Shown: in pieces, positions 58,972 through 64,000 of the stretch | How the letters are laid out: every line of letters begins with the position of its first letter | Position numbering within the stretch: the first letter of the stretch is position 1 | NCBI RefSeq assembly: GCF_011290505.1 | Contig: NZ_JAANPV010000003.1 | Span: forward strand, 310,001-374,000 | From: Paenalcaligenes suwonensis | Lineage (GTDB): Bacteria; Pseudomonadota; Gammaproteobacteria; Burkholderiales; Burkholderiaceae_B | Direction: 5' to 3' | Length of the DNA stretch: 64,000 nt | The notes under the pieces: model-generated | Told to the model about the DNA's origin: nothing | Databases searched by the model: none | Seen by the model: the letters and a program-made list of their open reading frames with translations, nothing else | Made by a program: the position numbers and the translations under genes

Positions 58972-59709
58972 ATGAATACACAAGCACAACAACCTTTATC
59001 CCGTAAAATTCTCGTCGTTGACGATGATCCCCGACTGCGCGATCTACTGCGCCGTTATCTCTCGGAACAAGGTTTTAATGTTTTTGTTGCTGAGGATGGT
59101 AAAGAAATGTCCAAACTCTGGCAGCGAGAGCATTTTGATCTGCTGGTACTAGACCTGATGCTTCCAGGTGAAGATGGCCTATCAATTTGTCGCCGCTTAC
59201 GTGGTGGGCATGATAACACGCCCATCATTATGCTTACTGCAAAAGCCGAGGAAATTGACCGTATCGTGGGCCTAGAAATGGGCGCTGATGACTACCTCAT
59301 CAAACCCTTTAACCCTCGCGAATTGCTAGCACGTGTGAACGCTATTTTGCGTAGACGCGGCACGGAAGAACACCCTGGTGCGCCTAGCCAAGAAAACGAG
59401 TCCATAGAGTTTGGTCCTTATACGCTGAACCTTTCTACACGTACGTTAACCAAAGGCGAAGAAGTAGTGCCTATCACTACTGGTGAGTTCTCGGTGCTGA
59501 AGGTGTTTGCACGTCATCCCAAAATTCCTCTGTCTCGCGACAAACTAATGGAATTGGCCCGTGGACGTGAATACGAAGCCTTTGATCGCAGTCTGGATGT
59601 ACAGATTTCCCGCTTACGTAAACTTATAGAGCCCAACCCATCCAAACCCATCTTCATCCAAACTGTGTGGGGACTAGGCTATGTATTTATACCGGACGGC
59701 GGAAACTAA
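58972..59709 (+). CDS. ompR: OmpR-family response regulator (RisA/OmpR)
   Basis: 245-residue response regulator. The receiver domain has ILVVDDDPRLRDLLRRYL, the phosphoacceptor aspartate in LLVLDLMLPGEDG, and ADDYLIKPFNPRELLARV. The winged-helix domain ends with DRSLDVQISRLRKLIEPNP and TVWGLGYVFIPDGG. It is very like Bordetella RisA and E. coli OmpR, which control porins and responses to osmolarity or acidity. The sensor kinase starts 14 bases downstream. Confidence 0.93.
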   Translation: MNTQAQQPLSRKILVVDDDPRLRDLLRRYLSEQGFNVFVAEDGKEMSKLWQREHFDLLVLDLMLPGEDGLSICRRLRGGHDNTPIIMLTAKAEEIDRIVGLEMGADDYLIKPFNPRELLARVNAILRRRGTEEHPGAPSQENESIEFGPYTLNLSTRTLTKGEEVVPITTGEFSVLKVFARHPKIPLSRDKLMELARGREYEAFDRSLDVQISRLRKLIEPNPSKPIFIQTVWGLGYVFIPDGGN

Positions 59710-59723
59710 TCTAGACTTGAGGT

Positions 59724-61115
59724 ATGTACACGTCACTCCCGCCATCTTCTACACAAGCCAGATCGCAGCAGCGATCTGGTTTTTCTCTTGGCCTTTTTAG
59801 TCGTTCCTTTTTATTACTTGCTGCATTAATGCTCATTAGCTTGGGGGCATGGCTGCAAGTTTTTTTCAGTATGGAAGAAGGCCCTCGTGCCCGACAAATG
59901 GCCCAGCGGGTGACCACCGCTGTGAGTATCACGCGTTCAGCGCTCACGTATGCACCACCGCATGTACGCCCAGCCTTACTTTTAGACTTAGCCACTAAAG
60001 AGGGACTGCGTGTACAACCACGTGATAGCAACGATACGCTTGAGCCTCTACAACGCTCTAATTACTGGCAAGAAGTCTACCGAGAAATCCGTGCCGGTTT
60101 AGGTAGCCAAACACTAGTGATGTGGTCAGTCAATCAGATGCCCGGCATCTGGGTATCGTTTGATATTAACGACGACAAATATTGGCTGGTTTTTGATAGA
60201 GAGCAATTAACACTAACCGCTGGCCCAGAATGGTTAGGGTGGGCAATTACCGCCTTACTACTCGCTTTGATTGGTGCTGCCGTCAGTGTGCGCTTTGTCA
60301 ACCACCCCTTAGCACGACTCGCCAAAGTAGCACAGCAGTTGGCTAGAGGTGAGACCCCCTCCCCTTTGCCTGAACGTGGCCCCAATGAAATTCGTGAGCT
60401 AAACGTTGCGTTTAACCGTATGGCACGCGACATACGCCAAGCAGAAGCCGATAGAGAAATTATGCTGGCCGGTATTTCGCATGACCTACGTACGCCACTG
60501 GCTCGTATGCGCTTAGAGATTGAACTCAGCAACGTCAGCGATGAAACTCGCCATGCGATTGACGAAGACTTAGCGCAGATTGACCACAGTATTGGTCAGT
60601 TGATGGAATATGCTAGACCCGCAGGAGCCGTACCCGAGGAGGGCATTGACGCCTCGCTTGCTCTACAAGAACTCATTGATAGAGAACGCTCTCACACTGA
60701 AAGCTTGGGCGGGAACCTCACCGCAGAAATTGAGACAGCTCTTTTTGCTCGCATACAAGCCAATGACCTAAAACGTATAGTCAGCAACCTGATTGAAAAT
60801 GCTAGGCGTTATGGCCGTAGCCCGTTAACCAACCAAGCCAACATACACCTTACTGCCTCAACACGCGGAAATAGTATTGAGATTACCGTAGAAGACCAAG
60901 GGGTAGGGATTGAGCCACATGAAGTACAACGCTTGTTGCGCCCGTTTTCTCGTGGTGAAACCGCCAGAACAGGGGTCAGCGGTGCGGGGTTGGGCCTGTC
61001 GATTGTAGAGCGCTTGCTTGGTCATGTTAGCGGCACCTTGGAGCTGATTTCGCATCCGCCCCAAGGCTTGTTGGTACGCATTACTATTCCACGCATGAAG
61101 CGCAGCGCTACCTAA
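59724..61115 (+). CDS. envZ: EnvZ/RisS-type sensor histidine kinase
   Basis: 463-residue membrane kinase partner of the preceding regulator. One helix (SRSFLLLAALMLISLGAWLQ), a ~115-residue periplasmic domain and a second helix (LGWAITALLLALIGAAVSVR) are followed by HAMP (RFVNHPLARLAKVAQQLARG), the phosphorylated histidine in LAGISHDLRTPLARMRLEIE, the N box NLIENARRYG and G boxes VEDQGVGIEPHE and GAGLGLSIVERLLG. All catalytic boxes are intact. It converges on ispF with 11 bases between. Confidence 0.9.
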   Translation: MYTSLPPSSTQARSQQRSGFSLGLFSRSFLLLAALMLISLGAWLQVFFSMEEGPRARQMAQRVTTAVSITRSALTYAPPHVRPALLLDLATKEGLRVQPRDSNDTLEPLQRSNYWQEVYREIRAGLGSQTLVMWSVNQMPGIWVSFDINDDKYWLVFDREQLTLTAGPEWLGWAITALLLALIGAAVSVRFVNHPLARLAKVAQQLARGETPSPLPERGPNEIRELNVAFNRMARDIRQAEADREIMLAGISHDLRTPLARMRLEIELSNVSDETRHAIDEDLAQIDHSIGQLMEYARPAGAVPEEGIDASLALQELIDRERSHTESLGGNLTAEIETALFARIQANDLKRIVSNLIENARRYGRSPLTNQANIHLTASTRGNSIEITVEDQGVGIEPHEVQRLLRPFSRGETARTGVSGAGLGLSIVERLLGHVSGTLELISHPPQGLLVRITIPRMKRSAT

Positions 61116-61126
61116 GACCTCTGCGA

Positions 61127-61606
61127 TTAATCACGCCACAGCAACACGGCCACTGTGGCGGCAATCCCCTCTTTACGTCCTAAATAGCCTAGTTCTTCAT
61201 TGGTCTTGGCTTTGATGTTCACCCTATCTGTTTCCAGATTTAAGTCAGCAGCAATATTCGCCACCATTGCTGCAGCATGAGGGCCAATTTTGGGGGCTTG
61301 TGCATGCACGGTGGCATCCACGTTCACCACCTTCCACCCCAAGCCTGCAACCAACGCCATCGCATCACGCAGCAACACGCGACTGTCCGCGCCTTTATAG
61401 CGAGGGTCGGTGTCTGGGAAATGTCTACCTATATCTCCTAATGCCGCCGCGCCCAACAACGCATCGGTTACCGCATGCAGCAACACATCAGCATCGGAGT
61501 GCCCTGCTAAACCATGTGTATGGGGAATGGTTACGCCACCAATAATCAAGTCACGCCCCTCTACGAGGGCGTGCACGTCAAAACCTTGTCCTACACGAAT
61601 ATCCAT
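61127..61606 (-). CDS. ispF: 2-C-methyl-D-erythritol 2,4-cyclodiphosphate synthase
   Basis: 159-residue trimeric enzyme of the MEP isoprenoid pathway. The metal-binding motif is [20 protein letters not shown], followed by [20 protein letters not shown] and [11 protein letters not shown]; the C-terminus has [20 protein letters not shown]. It follows ispD by three bases. Confidence 0.96.
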   Translation of the reverse strand: MDIRVGQGFDVHALVEGRDLIIGGVTIPHTHGLAGHSDADVLLHAVTDALLGAAALGDIGRHFPDTDPRYKGADSRVLLRDAMALVAGLGWKVVNVDATVHAQAPKIGPHAAAMVANIAADLNLETDRVNIKAKTNEELGYLGRKEGIAATVAVLLWRD

Positions 61607-61609
61607 GGC

Positions 61610-62326
61610 TTATAACCACCTATCCATCAATTCAAAATCTTCGGGCCACGTTACTTTCAAATTACGTTTAGAACCCGGTATCAATAAAGGCTGGCCACCT
61701 TGCAACTCAACAGCAGAGGCTTCATCGGTAATGCTAGCCCCTTGTTGTTGGGCTTTTTGCAAACAGTCTAATAAGTAATTGGCTTTGAACATTTGTGGCG
61801 TTTGCGCCAACCACAGGCCTTCCCTATCTACGGTTTGCTCACTGCGTGTCTGCCTATCTTCTTGCAATGGTGTTTGACGCTTGACGGTATCCGTCACCGG
61901 CCATGCCAAGAGGCCACCTTGGCCGTGCTCTAAGCAGCCGGAAATTAGACGTTCTAAATCTTCTACGGGTACTCCTGGACGAGCCGCATCATGCACCAAA
62001 GCCCACGTATCGTCATCAGCGCGTAAGTCCTCTAGAGCCTGACGTACAGTCTGGTCACGAGTTTCACCACCACAATGACGCCACACTGTGCGCTCCATCC
62101 CTTGCAAACAAGATTCCACCCAAGTGTCTTCCCTGCTTACAATAACCCTAATCTGACTAATGCGTGGTTCACGCAACAACGCCTGCACAGTTCGGCGTAG
62201 CATAGGTTCTCCACCTATTAACGCATACTGTTTGGGTACGGTTGCCGACAGCAACACTGATCCACCTCGGCGAGCCCGCGTACCTACGCCTGCAGCCGGT
62301 ACAATTGCAATAATTTTTTTACTCAT
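61610..62326 (-). CDS. ispD: 2-C-methyl-D-erythritol 4-phosphate cytidylyltransferase
   Basis: 238-residue CTP-dependent enzyme of the MEP pathway. The nucleotide loop is IIAIVPAAGVGTRARRGG, an Arg/Gly-rich loop slightly longer than usual; other motifs are PKQYALIGGEPMLRRTVQAL, WALVHDAARPGVPVEDLERL and QTPQMFKANYLLDCLQ. The ATG at 62326 has AGGAATAGG upstream and gives the standard N-terminus; the open frame to 62392 would run into mfd. It is divergent from mfd with only 13 bases between start codons. Confidence 0.94.
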   Translation of the reverse strand: MSKKIIAIVPAAGVGTRARRGGSVLLSATVPKQYALIGGEPMLRRTVQALLREPRISQIRVIVSREDTWVESCLQGMERTVWRHCGGETRDQTVRQALEDLRADDDTWALVHDAARPGVPVEDLERLISGCLEHGQGGLLAWPVTDTVKRQTPLQEDRQTRSEQTVDREGLWLAQTPQMFKANYLLDCLQKAQQQGASITDEASAVELQGGQPLLIPGSKRNLKVTWPEDFELMDRWL

Positions 62327-62339
62327 CCTATTCCTTACC

Positions 62340-64000
62340 ATGAGCTCCCTGCCTTCATCCAACATCTCTGCCGCTCTGTCTTTACCCAGCACTGGCGAGC
62401 TGCTGAAATCTCTGAAGCCGGGGCAGCGCTATACCCAAAGCCTTCCACCTGGTTCTGGCGATGCCTGCTTACTGGCCGACTTAGCCCTACGCAGTGCTCG
62501 CCCCCTAGTCATTCTATGCGCCAACCCGCTGGATGCATCGCGACTGGCCGACGAACTACCCTTATTCATTCCCAGTTTAAACATTAGGCAGTTTCCTGAC
62601 TGGGAAACTCTGCCCTATGATGGTTTTTCACCGCATGAAGCCTTAGTGTCTTCACGCCTGCAAACCATGCATGCCCTACAGCAGAAAACGGTTGATGTAC
62701 TGACAGTACCGGTAAGCACTGCCTTGTACCGTTTGGCACCACCTTCTTTTTTAGCCGCTTATACCTTCTCGTTTAAACAAGGCAGCAAACTAGACGAAAC
62801 CCAGCTGCGCGAACAGATGGTGCTGGCTAATTATAATCACGTCACCCAAGTTACTGCACCCGGTGAGTTCTGCGTACGCGGCGGATTGATAGACATCTTC
62901 CCTATGGGCTCGGTATTACCCTACCGTTTGGACCTATTCGACGATGAGATCGAGTCCATACGCGCGTTCGATGCCGATACCCAGCGCAGCCTCTATCCCG
63001 TGCCTGAAGTGCAGTTATTGCCTGGCCGCGAGTTTCCCATGGATGAAGCGGCACGCACCTTATTTCGTAGTCGTTTCCGTGAGGTATTTGAAGGCGACCC
63101 GTCCCGTGCCCTGCCCTATAAAGACATAGGTAATGGCATCGCTTTCGCCGGTGTGGAGTATTACCTCCCCCTCTTTTTTGAGCAAACCGCCACGCTGTTT
63201 GACTACCTTAGCGATCAAGCTTTAGTGGTTACTCACGGTGACTTAGCGGGCGCGATAGAACACTTTCACACTGACACCCATAGCCGCTACACCTTCTTAA
63301 ATGCAGACCGTGAGCGCCCGGTATTGCCGCCACACTCACTCTTCTTAAATGAAAGCGAGCTGTATGCTCGCCTCAAAGAATACCCCAGACTCAACCTACA
63401 AGCCGGTGCACCACACCCTGACTTCGAGGCACTACCCGAAGTCGCCGTTAACCGCCGTGCCGAAGACCCTGTCGCTGCCCTACGTCGCGAGATTACCGAT
63501 CCTGCTCGACGTACCGTGTTGTGCGCTGACTCGGCGGGTAGGCGTGAAACCTTAGGGCAAATGCTGCAAGAGTTTGGCCTACACGTGCCATCCATTCCGG
63601 CCGACCTGCAAGACTTCTTGCAATCAGATGCGCAGTTTGCCTTGGTGGTAGCCCCCCTATCGCAAGGCTTTGCACTGCATAGTGCAGCCATTAGCATCCT
63701 AACGGAAAACGATCTCTACCCCACCCAGGCTCGTAGTCAACGTAGACGTGGCAAACAAGAAAAAACCACTGACGTAGAAGCCATGGTGCGCGACCTATCC
63801 GAGTTGCGCGAGGGTGATCCTGTCGTGCACAGCGAACACGGTATTGGCCGCTATTGCGGCCTAATCGAGATGGACCTAGGCGAAGGTCCCATGGAGCTAC
63901 TGCATCTGGAGTACGCCAAAGAAGCCACGCTCTATGTACCCGTGTCCCAGTTGCACCTTATCTCACGCTATAGCGGCACAGACGCCGAGTCAGCCCCCTT
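62340..64000 (+). CDS. mfd: Transcription-repair coupling factor Mfd, N-terminal part
   Basis: The first 553 codons of Mfd; the gene runs off the right edge. Mfd releases stalled RNA polymerase and recruits UvrA. The UvrB-like N-terminal domain shows FPDWETLPYDGFSPHEALVS, APGEFCVRGGLIDIFPMGS and YRLDLFDDEIESIRAFDADT. The RNA-polymerase-interacting CarD-like domain begins at ELREGDPVVHSEHGIGRY near residue 485. The helicase motor domains (Walker A) lie beyond the window. The frame stays open to base 64000 with no stop. No clear ribosome-binding site precedes the ATG. Confidence 0.93.
   Translation, partial: MSSLPSSNISAALSLPSTGELLKSLKPGQRYTQSLPPGSGDACLLADLALRSARPLVILCANPLDASRLADELPLFIPSLNIRQFPDWETLPYDGFSPHEALVSSRLQTMHALQQKTVDVLTVPVSTALYRLAPPSFLAAYTFSFKQGSKLDETQLREQMVLANYNHVTQVTAPGEFCVRGGLIDIFPMGSVLPYRLDLFDDEIESIRAFDADTQRSLYPVPEVQLLPGREFPMDEAARTLFRSRFREVFEGDPSRALPYKDIGNGIAFAGVEYYLPLFFEQTATLFDYLSDQALVVTHGDLAGAIEHFHTDTHSRYTFLNADRERPVLPPHSLFLNESELYARLKEYPRLNLQAGAPHPDFEALPEVAVNRRAEDPVAALRREITDPARRTVLCADSAGRRETLGQMLQEFGLHVPSIPADLQDFLQSDAQFALVVAPLSQGFALHSAAISILTENDLYPTQARSQRRRGKQEKTTDVEAMVRDLSELREGDPVVHSEHGIGRYCGLIEMDLGEGPMELLHLEYAKEATLYVPVSQLHLISRYSGTDAESAP

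Overview
The window is a gene-dense chromosomal segment of a betaproteobacterium, most likely family Alcaligenaceae (order Burkholderiales). The evidence is gene order: plsX-fabH-fabD-fabG-acpP-fabF running directly into rpoE-rseA-rseB-mucD-lepA-lepB-rnc-era-recO, trpB-trpA-accD, msrB-yciB-bolA-ppiC, smc-zipA-ligA, and ispD-ispF divergent from mfd. An OmpR/EnvZ-type pair closely resembles Bordetella RisA/RisS. Base composition looks moderate, well below Bordetella, which fits a lower-GC genus of the family; the genus is not settled. No tRNA, rRNA, CRISPR array, phage or insertion sequence was seen.

Layout. 1-6600: start of a class III alcohol dehydrogenase, a lipoprotein NlpC/P60 hydrolase, a small DUF2325 protein behind a Fur-like operator, CysB, the LPS exporter subunit LptF without LptG, PepA, HolC and a BI-1 family membrane protein. 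6600-7000: a non-coding composite repeat. 7000-24300 (nearly all minus strand): RarD, PIN protein, RecO, Era, RNase III, LepB, LepA, the sigma-E envelope stress module (RpoE, RseA, RseB, MucD), a YgfX-like protein, the fatty-acid synthesis cluster, L32 and YceD. 24300-31000: Maf, a tetrapyrrole-methylase-fold protein, a HAD phosphatase, RluC and RNase E with a long leader. 31000-37100: AccD, TrpA, TrpB, RelA and a flavodoxin-like protein. 37100-40440: FdxA, PHB depolymerase, orphan RsxB and endonuclease III. 40440-41000: second, inverted and expanded copy of the composite repeat. 41000-46050: a branched-chain amino acid type ABC importer with a fused LivM-LivG subunit. 46200-48290: MsrB, YciB, BolA and a parvulin. 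48290-55000: LigA, ZipA, SMC. 55200-64000: LplT, a family-4-type uracil-DNA glycosylase, RimI, TsaB, the OmpR/EnvZ pair, IspF, IspD and the first half of Mfd.

How the genes work together. Membrane biogenesis dominates: acyl chains are started (AccD) and elongated (FabH/D/G/F, AcpP), fed to phospholipid synthesis (PlsX), and envelope state is monitored by sigma-E and RisAS/EnvZ-OmpR. Translation and RNA care (LepA, RNase III, Era, RluC, RNase E, RimI, TsaB), DNA maintenance (SMC, LigA, RecO, Nth, UDG, Mfd, HolC) and amino acid uptake and synthesis (liv genes, trpAB) fill the rest.

The least explained element is a family of ~55-57 bp palindromic units sharing a 16-bp core (ATTTGAGACACCAAAT), arranged in convergent pairs within a ~370-410 bp composite. 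It occurs twice, in opposite orientation, each time between convergent genes, with one extra unit abutting the nth stop codon. It looks like a REP/BIME-type mosaic element. Other notable points are the missing lptG, a short RecO, replacement of pdxJ-acpS after recO by PIN/rarD genes, a Fur-like operator at a DUF2325 gene, and several striking terminator-type palindromes.
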